From contig CAKRAT010000005.1 of assembly GCA_934295165.1 (NCBI GenBank), positions 1 to 56,004 of the forward strand: a stretch of DNA of 56,004 nucleotides, given 5' to 3'. The notes beneath the pieces are model-generated. The model worked only from the letters and a program-made list of their open reading frames with translations, was not told the origin of the DNA and did no database searches. Positions 7,503 through 15,663 of this stretch are shown here, in pieces (position 1 is the stretch's first letter; the number at the start of each line of letters is the position of its first letter). A program made the position numbers and the translations under genes. The stretch is from an uncultured Dorea sp. GTDB taxonomy: Bacteria > Bacillota > Clostridia > Lachnospirales > Lachnospiraceae.

Positions 7503-7667
7503 ATGTATTACAACGAATGCCCGTTATGCGGAGCAAATTTAGATCCTGGAGAATCATGCGACTGCCAGGAGGAAAAGAAAAGCAAAAAGAAACTGCAGTT
7601 AAAGAACCAGAGCGAACGCCAGAATAGAGCATTGCAGCTTTGTGCAGAAACAGGGTATCAGATATGA
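7503..7667 (+). CDS. Small zinc-finger-like protein
   Basis: 54 residues with N-terminal CPLCG and later CDC, then a very basic lysine-rich stretch. Stop TGA at 7665 overlaps the ATG of the exonuclease at 7664. It probably binds nucleic acid or a partner of the recombination genes that follow, judged only from charge and position. Confidence 0.65.
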   Translation: MYYNECPLCGANLDPGESCDCQEEKKSKKKLQLKNQSERQNRALQLCAETGYQI

Positions 7668-8323
7668 ATGATATTTTTAAGGCTTATGATTTCGAAAATG
7701 AACAGCAGTGGTTAAAAGGTAGAATGAACGGGATTGGCGGCAGCGATGCAAGTGCTGTAGTCGGGATGAATCCATACAAAAGCAATATTGATCTGTTTGA
7801 AGAAAAGATTGGCAGGGTGATACCGAAAGATATTTCGGACAAGCCGTGCGTGATCTACGGAAAGAAAGCAGAAGAATACATCCGGGAATTATTCAAATTG
7901 GATTATCCGGAATACACGGTTGATCATCACGAATTCCGGATTCTGCAGAGTAAGGACCATCCGTTCATGCAGGCATCTCTTGATGGCGAGCTGACCGATC
8001 GGGAAGGTCGTAAGGGAATATTGGAGATTAAAACTACAAATATTCTGCAGTCCATGCAGTACGAAAAGTGGAAGGACCGGATTCCGGATAATTATTACAT
8101 ACAGGTATTGCATTATCTTTTGGTAACCGGTTGGCAGTTCGTAGTTCTGAGAGCGCATTTGAATACCAACTGGGGTAACGAAAAGCGTACAACAGTCAAG
8201 CATTACTTTATTGAAAGAAGTGATGTGGAAGATGATCTTACAATGCTGCAGCAGGAAGAAGAAAAATTTTGGAGATATGTGGAGAGCGGAAGAAAGCCCC
8301 CACTGATTCTCCCGGAAATATAG
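7664..8323 (+). CDS. YqaJ-type viral recombinase/exonuclease
   Basis: 219 residues. YqaJ/lambda-exo family nuclease (PD-(D/E)xK fold) that resects double-stranded ends for RecT annealing. Visible motifs are GIGGSDASAVVGMNPYKS near the N-terminus, YGKKAEEYIRELF, ASLDGEL (catalytic Asp region) and GILEIKT (E-x-K). ATG at 7664 was preferred over the upstream ORF start because it couples to the previous stop. It forms an exonuclease / DUF1351 / RecT recombination module with the next two genes. Confidence 0.93.
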   Translation: MNDIFKAYDFENEQQWLKGRMNGIGGSDASAVVGMNPYKSNIDLFEEKIGRVIPKDISDKPCVIYGKKAEEYIRELFKLDYPEYTVDHHEFRILQSKDHPFMQASLDGELTDREGRKGILEIKTTNILQSMQYEKWKDRIPDNYYIQVLHYLLVTGWQFVVLRAHLNTNWGNEKRTTVKHYFIERSDVEDDLTMLQQEEEKFWRYVESGRKPPLILPEI

Positions 8324-8333
8324 GAGGTATTTT

Positions 8334-9212
8334 ATGTTGGAGTTAAAAATCTTCAGTCCACAGGAAAGTGGATTTGTGCCGGAAATCAAGTGGAACAATG
8401 AGGAACTGAAGGCAGCAATTGCCGAGAAGATGAAAGAGTACAACGGATTGGTCTTTACAGAAGAGACTATTTCTGAGGGAAAGAAAGACAGGGCGAACTT
8501 AAATAAACTTCGTGGAGCAATTGATGACGAGAGGAAACGTGTTAAAAAGCTGTGCATGGAGCCATACGATAAATTTGAAAAAGAAGTAAAAGAAGTTCTG
8601 GCATTGGTCGATGAACAGATCAGCGCAATTGATGTTCAGATCAAAGAAGTTGAGCAGATCAGGAAAGAAGAAAAGCGGAAAGCGGTCCAGGAACTATTTG
8701 AATCTATCGGCTTCCAGAAGTTTGTGACACTTGAAATGATCTGGGACGAGAAGTGGCTGAATGCATCAGTAGCGTTGTCGAAAGTAGAAAACCAGATGAA
8801 AGAAACGATGTATAGAATCGGCGAGGAAGTAGGGACAATCAGCAGATTGCCGGAATTCAGCTTCGAAGCAATGGAAGTCTACAAAAAGACGCTGGATCTT
8901 ACACAGGCAATTAAGAAAGGACAGGAGCTGGCTGACATTCAGAAGAGAAAGGAAGAAGCGCTTGCCAGACAGAAAGCCGAGGAAGAGAGAAGAAAAGCAG
9001 AAGAAGCAGCTGCAGGAAAGGAATCAGAAAATCCGGAAGAAGCTGTGGATACTCATGATGCGCCTAAAAAAGCCGAGGAGAATGACTATACAAGAGTTGT
9101 TTCAGAACCGGTCATGAGAATAGATTTCCGTGTATGGGGAACTAAAGAACAGATTCTGGCATTACGTGATTACATGAAACAGAACAATTTAAAATTTGGG
9201 AAGGTGGAATAA
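8334..9212 (+). CDS. DUF1351 protein
   Basis: 292 residues, highly charged with a long coiled coil (about residues 45-115 and 195-240). DUF1351 proteins are typically found between YqaJ-type nucleases and RecT in Firmicute phages, as here. The exact role is unknown. GGAGG precedes the ATG. The C-terminus (VWGTKEQILALRDYMKQ) is the conserved small domain seen in this family. Confidence 0.88.
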   Translation: MLELKIFSPQESGFVPEIKWNNEELKAAIAEKMKEYNGLVFTEETISEGKKDRANLNKLRGAIDDERKRVKKLCMEPYDKFEKEVKEVLALVDEQISAIDVQIKEVEQIRKEEKRKAVQELFESIGFQKFVTLEMIWDEKWLNASVALSKVENQMKETMYRIGEEVGTISRLPEFSFEAMEVYKKTLDLTQAIKKGQELADIQKRKEEALARQKAEEERRKAEEAAAGKESENPEEAVDTHDAPKKAEENDYTRVVSEPVMRIDFRVWGTKEQILALRDYMKQNNLKFGKVE

Positions 9213-9215
9213 AGC

Positions 9216-10169
9216 ATGGCAGTAAATAACAGTCTGGCAAAAAAGCCAGTAAAAATGGGATTAACAGCATATCTGTCACAAGATGCTGTTAAGAAACAGA
9301 TTAATAATGTGGTAGGTGGAAAGAACGGGACAAGATTTATTTCAAGTATTGTGTCTGCAGCCCAGGCAACACCGGCATTACAGGAATGTACGAATCCGAG
9401 TATCTTGTCTGCAGCACTTTTAGGAGAGGCGTTGAATCTTTCCCCTTCTCCGCAGCTGGGACAGTTTTATATGGTTCCGTTCGACAATAGGAAGAAAGGC
9501 TGTAAAGAAGCACAGTTCCAACTTGGATATAAAGGCTATATTCAGCTGGCGGAGCGTTCTGGATATTACAAAAAACTGAATGTGCTTGCTATTAAGGAAG
9601 GGGAATTGATCCGATACGATCCACTTGATGAAGAAATTGAAGTAGAGCTGATTGATGATGATGTGATCCGTGAAGAGACTCCGGCAATGGGATATTATGC
9701 CATGTTTGAATATGAAAATGGATTCCGGAAAACAATGTACTGGTCCAAAAAGAAAATGATGGCACATGCGGAAAAATATTCACCTGCATTCGGCAGAAAT
9801 GGCGGAGCGAAGACTTTGGAACTTTTAGAGCAGGGCAAAATTCCAGAAAAAGATCTCTGGAAGTATTCTTCTTTCTGGTTTAAAGATTTTGATGGTATGG
9901 CATTAAAAACCATGCTTAGACAGCTGATCAGCAAGTGGGGAATCATGAGTATCGATCTGCAGAAGGCAATTGATAAAGACATGGCAGTTATTCAGGAAGA
10001 TGGATCCGCAGACTATGTAGAAAATGCTGCAGACGAAATCGATAACGATAATGTTGTGGCAGAACAGGAGATTAAAGAGGTGCAGCCAGAAACGAAAGCA
10101 CCGGATCCTGAGAAAGAATCAGATCAGAGAGAAGCATCCGATATTGAAGCGGAGTTTTTCAATAAATAA
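9216..10169 (+). CDS. recT: RecT single-strand annealing protein
   Basis: 317 residues. RecT family: AQFQLGYKGYIQLAERSGYY and ALKTMLRQLISKWGIMS are characteristic. It anneals complementary single strands exposed by the upstream exonuclease during phage recombination. The C-terminal 70 residues are acidic and disordered, as is common. It starts 4 bp after DUF1351. Confidence 0.96.
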   Translation: MAVNNSLAKKPVKMGLTAYLSQDAVKKQINNVVGGKNGTRFISSIVSAAQATPALQECTNPSILSAALLGEALNLSPSPQLGQFYMVPFDNRKKGCKEAQFQLGYKGYIQLAERSGYYKKLNVLAIKEGELIRYDPLDEEIEVELIDDDVIREETPAMGYYAMFEYENGFRKTMYWSKKKMMAHAEKYSPAFGRNGGAKTLELLEQGKIPEKDLWKYSSFWFKDFDGMALKTMLRQLISKWGIMSIDLQKAIDKDMAVIQEDGSADYVENAADEIDNDNVVAEQEIKEVQPETKAPDPEKESDQREASDIEAEFFNK

Positions 10170-10188
10170 CGCAGGAGGTACATAAGCA

Positions 10189-10626
10189 ATGAAACATGTA
10201 GATTTAGAAAAGTTTGCAAATGGAGCATTTTCTGCACAGGTGAACAGAGCCATTGAAGAGGTGACAGAGAACATCCAGAACCCTAACACGGATGCCGGTG
10301 CTACAAGAAAGATTACAGTCACAATTGCATTTAAACCAAATGCAGAGCGTAACTTTGTTGCTACCGGCGTACAGACAAAGACAACACTTGCACCGGCACT
10401 GGGAGCTGTTACTGCTTTCAGCATGGGCAAGAACCTGCAGACCGGCGAGGTAGAAGCAATTGAAATGGGTAACCAGATCCCAGGGCAGATGTCAGTAAAT
10501 GATATACCAGGAGTTGTTCCGGAGAATGTAGTAGAAGTTGAAGGTAAGACAGTAGATACAGAGACTGGTGAAATTGTTGGCACTGCAGGAAGCAAAGTTG
10601 TAGATCTTAGAAGAAGAGAAGCATAA
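10189..10626 (+). CDS. Phage protein of the type often annotated replication terminator
   Basis: 145 residues. Proteins beginning MKHVDLEKFANGAFSAQVNR-like are common after recT in Clostridia phages and are often labelled replication terminator protein without strong proof. The central part (KITVTIAFKPNAERNFV) looks like a beta sandwich. GGAGG lies before the ATG. Function not established. Confidence 0.7.
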   Translation: MKHVDLEKFANGAFSAQVNRAIEEVTENIQNPNTDAGATRKITVTIAFKPNAERNFVATGVQTKTTLAPALGAVTAFSMGKNLQTGEVEAIEMGNQIPGQMSVNDIPGVVPENVVEVEGKTVDTETGEIVGTAGSKVVDLRRREA

Positions 10627-10640
10627 GGAGGAAAAGTAAG

Positions 10641-11384
10641 ATGATGGAAGGATTAAAAGACGCATTACAGTATATTACAGGATTGAAAGAAAAGAGCATG
10701 GAACCGAAGCTGGTAGAGATTGAAGGAAGAACCTATTGCACTGACAATGGTCTTACCAGATATCACAGATTCCCAATGGCGTCAGATATTGAGGTGAACA
10801 CGCTGACAGCACTGGTGGATTATATCAAAGGAAAACCGGAAGAATTAAGGGAATCTTCTATTATTCATGTGGTAAGCCCAACAAGGGTTCTATTGTATTC
10901 AGGTCTGATCGATGAAAGAGACAGAGAGAATTTGATTGATGCCAGGGCAATTGTAAATGAGTTTTCATTTGACAGTTATTATGATCAGGAACGTTTTTTG
11001 ATCGAGCTTCAGGCAAACTTTGTAGAGACAGAGGACCTCATTACGATCATGCAGGTTGCCGGCAATATTAAATCCGGAACAACTGCCAATTATTCGGATG
11101 ATGGGGTATCGCAGAAGACAACGATCAAAACGGGCGTGGAGCTGGCTGATGTGATCGTACCAAATCCGGTTAAGCTGAGACCATACCGTACATTTGCAGA
11201 AATCGAACAGCCGGAGAGTTCTTATGTATTCCGTATTAAGGATGGAGACCGGGGACCGGCATTTAAACTGGTAGAAGCTGATGGTGGTTTATGGAAGAAT
11301 GCAGTCATGAAAAAGATTAAGGAATATCTGGAGTTTGAACTGAGTGAAGAATTAGAGAAGCATAAGATCACAGTCATTGCTTAA
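10641..11384 (+). CDS. DUF2303-like phage protein
   Basis: 247 residues. It resembles DUF2303 proteins found beside phage recombination genes (ALVDYIKGKPEEL, VELADVIVPNPVKLRPYRTF). It may bind single-stranded DNA or support recombination, but this is inference from neighbours. GGAGG is 11 bp upstream of the ATG. Confidence 0.7.
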   Translation: MMEGLKDALQYITGLKEKSMEPKLVEIEGRTYCTDNGLTRYHRFPMASDIEVNTLTALVDYIKGKPEELRESSIIHVVSPTRVLLYSGLIDERDRENLIDARAIVNEFSFDSYYDQERFLIELQANFVETEDLITIMQVAGNIKSGTTANYSDDGVSQKTTIKTGVELADVIVPNPVKLRPYRTFAEIEQPESSYVFRIKDGDRGPAFKLVEADGGLWKNAVMKKIKEYLEFELSEELEKHKITVIA

Positions 11385-11439
11385 GGTTTGTACTTCCTTT
11401 TGGATTGTATCACGAATGTAACTTATTGATTATGCAGTA

Positions 11440-11479
11440 TTCCATGGGATAGATGATCATTTATTGCTATCCCATGGAA
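11440..11479. repeat. 13-bp perfect inverted repeat upstream of rusA
   Basis: TTCCATGGGATAG (11440-11452) and its exact complement (11467-11479) flank a 14-nt AT-rich loop. No T-run follows, so it is not a classic terminator. It lies 10 bp before the rusA ribosome site and could regulate rusA translation or be a protein-binding site. Confidence 0.75.
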
Positions 11480-11494
11480 AGAAAGGAGCAATGG

Positions 11495-11929
11495 ATGAAT
11501 TCTGTGACATTTCATGTTCCGGGAAAACCCCAGGGGAAAGCAAGGGCGAAGACAGTCAGAAATAAGCATACAGGGGATTCAATGACCTATACGCCGGAAA
11601 CAGATCTGCTGTATGAGAATTACATCAAGGACCGGTTCCTGAATAAATGTAATGGAATGTTCCTGGAACGGGGCAAGCCGGTAGCTCTCCGGATCGTGGC
11701 GAGATTTCTTCCGCCGAAGAGTACAAGTAAGAAACGTATTGCTCTTATGCTGGAGGGAAAGGAACTTCCGCTTAAGAAGCCGGATATGGATAATATCGTA
11801 AAAGTTGTAGCAGATGCCTTGAACGGCGTCGCATACCGTGATGATACACAGATCGTTATGGTGGTGGCAAAGAAAGTCTATTCTTCGTTGGAAGGACTGG
11901 ACGTTACTGTGGAAGAATATAAGGGATAG
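11495..11929 (+). CDS. rusA: RusA-type Holliday junction resolvase
   Basis: 144 residues. RusA family: FHVPGKPQGKARAKT at the N-terminus and KKPDMDNIVKVVADALNGVAYRDD, which carries the catalytic aspartates. It resolves recombination or replication junctions before packaging. ATG at 11495 follows AAAGGAG; the longer upstream ORF overlaps the inverted repeat and is not the start. Confidence 0.93.
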   Translation: MNSVTFHVPGKPQGKARAKTVRNKHTGDSMTYTPETDLLYENYIKDRFLNKCNGMFLERGKPVALRIVARFLPPKSTSKKRIALMLEGKELPLKKPDMDNIVKVVADALNGVAYRDDTQIVMVVAKKVYSSLEGLDVTVEEYKG

Positions 11930-11944
11930 GAAAGAAGGTGCAGC

Positions 11945-12274
11945 ATGGTGGAAGAGGCTGAGTTTCCAAAATGCAGGATATATCTTCCAACGGCAAGAAA
12001 ATTACAATCTCGGAATATTAAGATACGCTATAAAACATTGTGAGATGTGTCTAATAGATTTATTTCCAGAAAAGATGTAAGAAAATACATTTTTGAACAG
12101 AAAGGAAAGAAATGTTATTTGTGCGGATCAGAAAAGGATCTGCAAATTGATCATATAATATCGGTTTACAAAGGTGCGAAAGAAATGATTTCTTGCGATA
12201 TCATTAATTCATATGGAAATTTGATGCCGATATGCAGAAAATGTAACGCTCAAAAGAGTGTGGAGGAGCTATAG
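11945..12274 (+). pseudogene. HNH endonuclease with in-frame TGA
   Basis: The reading frame from ATG 11945 (MVEEAEFPKCRIYLP...) continues in the same frame past a TGA at 12041-12043 into a full HNH domain (CYLCGSE, LQIDHIISVYKG, NLMPICRKCNAQKS). ATG 11945 has an AAGAAGG-like ribosome site, while GTG at 12047, the only start directly after the stop, has none. The simplest reading is a nonsense mutation of a sense codon in a 109-residue protein. A shorter product from GTG 12047 (75 residues) cannot be excluded. Confidence 0.7.
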
Positions 12275-12275
12275 C

Positions 12276-13100
12276 GTGGCAGGACGACCAAAACAAGGAA
12301 TAGATTATTCGGGTTGGTCGGTTGATATATTTGATGGTGATAAAAAGATAGATAAGCTTCTGGATGCAAAAGGTTGGAAGGGATTCGGGATCTACTTCTT
12401 TTTGTGTCAGAGAGCATATAAAGTAAATGGATATTTCTATGAATGGGGCTATGACGACTGTGCAACTACAGCAAGAAAGATGGGCGGCGGCATCAGTTCC
12501 GGTACAGTGAAAGAAACTGTGGACTACTGCTTACAGGTGGATCTCTTTGACAAGAGGTTATTTGATGAGTGGGGAGTGCTTACCAGTAGAGGTATCCAAC
12601 GGCGTTTCTGGACAGTGCTTTCGGAACGGCGGAACAAAACAGTATATAGCGAATATTGGCTTTTGAAACCCGAAGAATGCAAAGGCCTAGTTAAAGTCAG
12701 CCTTTTTCCAGATGTGCAACCGACAAATAGTTATTTGCAAGGTGCAAATGATGATGTGCAACCTATAAAGAATAGTAAAGTAAACAAAAAAGATAATACA
12801 GCATTTCAGTCTCCGGAACTTGAATCGGCTTTCCAGATGTATCTTCTTGTTCGAGAACATAACTATGGAGCGATTCTTCCGGAACAGATACAGGCTCTGA
12901 GGGAGGATCTGTTGAGTTTGAGTAATAAGCCGGAGGAACAGATTGCTATCGTGAAGAAGGCAACGGCTGGTGGTTATAAGGAATTTCGGGGAATGAAGAA
13001 AGGAAAGAGAACATCGACAGTAAAGAAGAAGGACAACTTTAATAATTTTGATGGCAGATCTTATAATCAGGAGATGTATATGGGATTGATTGAAAAATAG
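12276..13100 (+). CDS. DUF4373/DnaD-like phage replication protein
   Basis: 274 residues. The N-terminal DUF4373 (Lin1244/Lin1753-type) domain, about residues 8-130 (IDYSGWSVDIFDGDKKIDKL), is a winged-helix replication-initiator domain. A DnaD-like helical part at about 180-240 follows. GTG at 12276 was chosen over GTG 12258 because GGAGG lies 9 bp upstream. It probably loads the host helicase at the phage origin; no separate helicase or loader gene was recognised. Confidence 0.8.
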   Translation: MAGRPKQGIDYSGWSVDIFDGDKKIDKLLDAKGWKGFGIYFFLCQRAYKVNGYFYEWGYDDCATTARKMGGGISSGTVKETVDYCLQVDLFDKRLFDEWGVLTSRGIQRRFWTVLSERRNKTVYSEYWLLKPEECKGLVKVSLFPDVQPTNSYLQGANDDVQPIKNSKVNKKDNTAFQSPELESAFQMYLLVREHNYGAILPEQIQALREDLLSLSNKPEEQIAIVKKATAGGYKEFRGMKKGKRTSTVKKKDNFNNFDGRSYNQEMYMGLIEK

Positions 13101-13114
13101 ATGGAGAGAAAGCA

Positions 13115-13426
13115 ATGTTGGTAGAGAAGAACTTAAAAGAAGCGTTGGAATATTACATAAAGGGCAAACCAGTAACGGCACTTTGGATAGGTGAAGACGG
13201 CGGTATGAATGCAATGCCGTTGTCGGATATCCTTGACCAGCCAGAGAATCACTTTCTGGTAGATGTCCCGGCAGTTGCAAATCCGGATTTCGAACAGGCT
13301 GTGCAGGAGATGACAGAAGCTGATCAGATAGATCCGGAAGAAATCATTCGGGCAGTGCATGAAACACAGGAAAGTATTACCCCCCCCCAGAGAAGCCGGA
13401 GGAAAGGATGGAAGAAGAAACGATAG
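13115..13426 (+). CDS. Phage protein, 5' half of a C9-interrupted ORF
   Basis: 103 residues. The first 88 (LKEALEYYIKGKPVTALWIG ...) look like an ordinary early phage protein. After a run of nine C at 13380-13388 the frame becomes a short, very basic tail (RSRRKGWKKKR) and stops at 13426. In the next frame the same DNA reads PPEKPEERMEEETIDL and runs straight into the following gene, so the basic tail looks like out-of-frame sequence. It is either one gene with a frameshift, a phase-variable gene, or programmed slippage. Confidence 0.65.
   Translation: MLVEKNLKEALEYYIKGKPVTALWIGEDGGMNAMPLSDILDQPENHFLVDVPAVANPDFEQAVQEMTEADQIDPEEIIRAVHETQESITPPQRSRRKGWKKKR
13380..13388. repeat. Nine-cytosine tract
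   Basis: Homopolymer C9 inside a coding region of an otherwise moderate-GC genome. C7 or C10 would join the upstream and downstream ORFs. Confidence 0.9.
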
Positions 13427-13758
13427 ATCTTCCGGCGGACAATATCGAAGATAAGAAAGAGAAGATCCGGAAACTGGTAGAGGAAGGATATACCAATCGT
13501 GAGATTGCTGATCAGACCGGTATTCCGTTCGGAACAGTCGGGTATCATGCAGCGAGATTCCGGAAGAGAGAAAAAGAGCCCGCAGTAGACAATTCAGACC
13601 GGCACCTGTGTAAGACTTGCAAGTTCCGGAGCAACCGGCCGACAGTGAATAGCTGTGATTATGCCGGACTTATGAAACACAGTCGTGGATGTAAGGCAGA
13701 GGAATGCACGAAATATGAGAAGGGTGCACGGATGCGAGTAAAGGATGTGGAGGGATAG
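13408..13758 (+). CDS. Helix-turn-helix protein with cysteine-rich tail (3' half)
   Basis: 116 residues from ATG 13408. A sigma/resolvase-like HTH lies at about residues 18-48 (YTNREIADQTGIPFGTVGYH), and six cysteines follow in CKTC-like and CDYAG, CKAEEC motifs. The start has no clean ribosome site of its own apart from GGAGGAAAGG inside the previous gene. It may normally be the C-terminal half of the protein starting at 13115. Confidence 0.65.
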   Translation: MEEETIDLPADNIEDKKEKIRKLVEEGYTNREIADQTGIPFGTVGYHAARFRKREKEPAVDNSDRHLCKTCKFRSNRPTVNSCDYAGLMKHSRGCKAEECTKYEKGARMRVKDVEG

Positions 13759-13761
13759 ATC

Positions 13762-14112
13762 ATGGAGAGATTAACACATAAAAGAGAGAACGGTATAAAG
13801 CGAGGGTACTGGTCCCCGAATAAGAAACAGGAGCTGGTGGATAGACTGGCAATGTATGAGGACAGGGAAGATGCTAAGGACACAAATGTCCCTGGCAAAT
13901 GGATTCCGTACAATGAGAGACTGCCGGAGGATGAAAGTTACATATTGGTATCATTTGAGAATGCACCAATGCTGGATATCGCAAGGTATGAAGAAAATGA
14001 TGAAGGCGGTACATTCTATCCGGGAGATGATGAAAAATCTTATTCAAGCTATGGAATATTTGTGAATGCCTGGATGCCGTTGCCGGAACCATACAGGGAA
14101 GAGGATGACTGA
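13762..14112 (+). CDS. DUF551-like phage protein
   Basis: 116 residues. It starts MERLTHKRENG, a common phage start, with a WIPYNERLPEDESYILVSF ... YGIFVNAWMPLPEPY pattern like DUF551. Function unknown. GGAGG precedes it. It closes this part of the early operon before a 210-bp stretch without a confident gene. Confidence 0.75.
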   Translation: MERLTHKRENGIKRGYWSPNKKQELVDRLAMYEDREDAKDTNVPGKWIPYNERLPEDESYILVSFENAPMLDIARYEENDEGGTFYPGDDEKSYSSYGIFVNAWMPLPEPYREEDD

Positions 14113-14193
14113 ATCATAAGAGACAGGATTGTAGCTGTGATCAAGATATTACTTATGGCGATTGGATTAATTATAATTTTTAGGAGGTAAGCG

Positions 14194-14322
14194 AAGGGAA
14201 CAAAGAAAATAATAATATTCATCGTTGTCATCTGTGCACTCTTTGTAGTATGGAGTTTATGTGTTGTAGGAGCAAGTGCGGATGAGCAATTAAAAAGAAT
14301 ATGCGATAAGGAGATAAGGCAG
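14194..14322 (+). pseudogene. Open frame for a small membrane peptide lacking a start codon
   Basis: AGGAGG at 14183-14188 is followed, at start distance, by AAG (14194) instead of ATG. The open frame then encodes GTKKIIIFIVVICALFVV, a clear single membrane segment, and reads on in frame into the gene at 14323. It may be a small membrane gene whose start was lost. Nothing else gene-like is seen between 14113 and 14322. Confidence 0.35.
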
Positions 14323-14565
14323 ATGAACTATAAGGTTGAAAAGAAAATTGTTTGTAAGGAAACAGGTGAAGAGTTAAAAGTTGGTGATGAAGTATCGATT
14401 CGATATACCAGTGGTGGCGGTAATGGTTGCTGCCGGATCACGAAGATTACAGATACAGGATTCCATTACAGTACCGGAGGAACAAGGCAGGATAAGAGCG
14501 TACAGCTTAAGGATATAGTGGAAATCTGGAAAAGAGAACAAAACGACGAAGGAGCTGAGAAATGA
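14323..14565 (+). CDS. Small hypothetical phage protein
   Basis: 80 residues, beta-rich (VCKETGEELKVGDEVSIRY, GGGNGCCRITKI). It looks like a small SH3/KOW-type barrel, but the family is not recognised. AAGGAG lies 13 bp upstream of ATG 14323. Confidence 0.65.
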   Translation: MNYKVEKKIVCKETGEELKVGDEVSIRYTSGGGNGCCRITKITDTGFHYSTGGTRQDKSVQLKDIVEIWKREQNDEGAEK

Positions 14566-14772
14566 TTGAACAGAGGAAGAGACAGAAGACGGGTAAAGAT
14601 AGATGATCAGAGACGCTATGGCAAGCTGGAGAACAGTTGCAATGCGAAGGCAAGTGAGAGATTCCGTACACCACCAGCTTACAAGAGCTATACAGTAGAT
14701 GATTACCTGAAAAAGATGGGAGTAGACGTAACGAAGGGAGTAGATGCCGGTGGACAAGAACATTCTGATTGA
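14566..14772 (+). CDS. Hypothetical phage protein
   Basis: 68 residues, basic N-terminus (NRGRDRRRVKID), then a short conserved-looking end (SYTVDDYLKKMGVDV). TTG at 14566 follows GGAG; ATG at 14562 opens only a 14-codon frame. It overlaps the following sigma-like gene by 29 bp. Confidence 0.55.
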   Translation: MNRGRDRRRVKIDDQRRYGKLENSCNAKASERFRTPPAYKSYTVDDYLKKMGVDVTKGVDAGGQEHSD

Positions 14773-15232
14773 GTATGCGGATATGAAAGAAGAGATAAAA
14801 GATCTGCGGCGAAGAATTGAACAGAATAAAAAAGAATTATCCAGATTGAATGGACAAATCGTTATGGATTCGGTATCATGTGGGAAGAAGGGAAAGAAAC
14901 CACTGGGAACGGTTAAGATCACCGGCAGACCGGTCACGGCTATTTCCCAGAAAGAATCACTGCTGAATAAACGGATCCGCAGACTGGAAGAGCTGGAAGA
15001 GGAACTCCTGGAGCTGACAATACAGGTGGACGAATACATAGAGACGATAGAAAAGAGTGAACTGCGGATGATCTTCCGATTGTATTTCCTGGATGATTTA
15101 TCATATCCGAAAGTTGCTGATCAAATGAATCGAAGGTTCCCGAAGCGCCGGATCAAGTATACGGATGAGAATATTAAGAAAAAAATTCAAAGATATTTTG
15201 AAAATGTCCCACAATGTCCCGATAAAAAGTGA
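14744..15232 (+). CDS. Sigma-like/late transcription regulator
   Basis: 162 residues. A long N-terminal coiled coil (about 10-105) is followed by ELRMIFRLYFLDDLSYPKVA and a helix-turn-helix like sigma-70 region 4. Proteins of this form (ArpU/RinA-like) sit at the end of early operons just before terminase in Firmicute phages and switch on late genes. A strong terminator follows. Confidence 0.75.
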   Translation: MPVDKNILIEYADMKEEIKDLRRRIEQNKKELSRLNGQIVMDSVSCGKKGKKPLGTVKITGRPVTAISQKESLLNKRIRRLEELEEELLELTIQVDEYIETIEKSELRMIFRLYFLDDLSYPKVADQMNRRFPKRRIKYTDENIKKKIQRYFENVPQCPDKK

Positions 15233-15308
15233 TAGAGTATAAACTGGAATTGATGAACAGCATATGAAAGACATTAGTTCCTCCCTATTAAGTGAAAATC
15301 TAGAGAAA

Positions 15309-15340
15309 GACACCTGGCGCGTAATCGGGTGTCTTTTTTT
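15309..15340 (+). terminator. Early-operon terminator
   Basis: GACACC (15309-15314) pairs with GGTGTC (15328-15333), followed by seven T. It separates the early operon from the hicAB unit. Confidence 0.9.
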
Positions 15341-15384
15341 AACATATATCTCCTTTTGGAATGTGTATAATGCGCATAAAAATA

Positions 15385-15413
15385 TTGACAATACGCATAG
15401 TGCGTATTATAAT
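15385..15413 (+). promoter_or_regulatory. hicAB promoter with embedded operator
   Basis: TTGACA (15385-15390) and TATAAT (15408-15413) with a 17-bp spacer. The spacer is a palindrome, ATACGCA-TAG-TGCGTAT, and a related ATGCGCAT lies at 15370-15377. This fits autorepression by the HicB protein. Confidence 0.85.
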
Positions 15414-15438
15414 ATAATTGTAGAAAGGAGATGACCGA

Positions 15439-15621
15439 ATGAGGTTTAGAGAAGTAGAAAAGATTCTACTGGAGGATGGATGGCATCAAGTGAAACAAAA
15501 AGGATCACATCATCAGTATAAACATCCTACAAAATCTGGGAAAGTAACAGTACCAGAGCATGGTGGAGATATTAATATCGACACAGTAAAATCGATTATG
15601 AAGCAGGCTGGAATTGAATAA
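15439..15621 (+). CDS. hicA: HicA toxin
   Basis: 60 residues. HicA family mRNA interferase with the double-stranded-RNA-binding-like fold: MRFREVEKILLEDGWHQVKQ, then GSHHQY containing the catalytic histidine, and IDTVKSIMKQAGI. It would cleave mRNA when HicB is absent. It is full length. It is expressed from its own promoter as part of a toxin/antitoxin pair inserted between the early and late phage genes. Confidence 0.95.
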   Translation: MRFREVEKILLEDGWHQVKQKGSHHQYKHPTKSGKVTVPEHGGDINIDTVKSIMKQAGIE

Positions 15622-15663
15622 TTCCAGTCAAGCTTATAATAATATAAATTATAATGTTTAATA

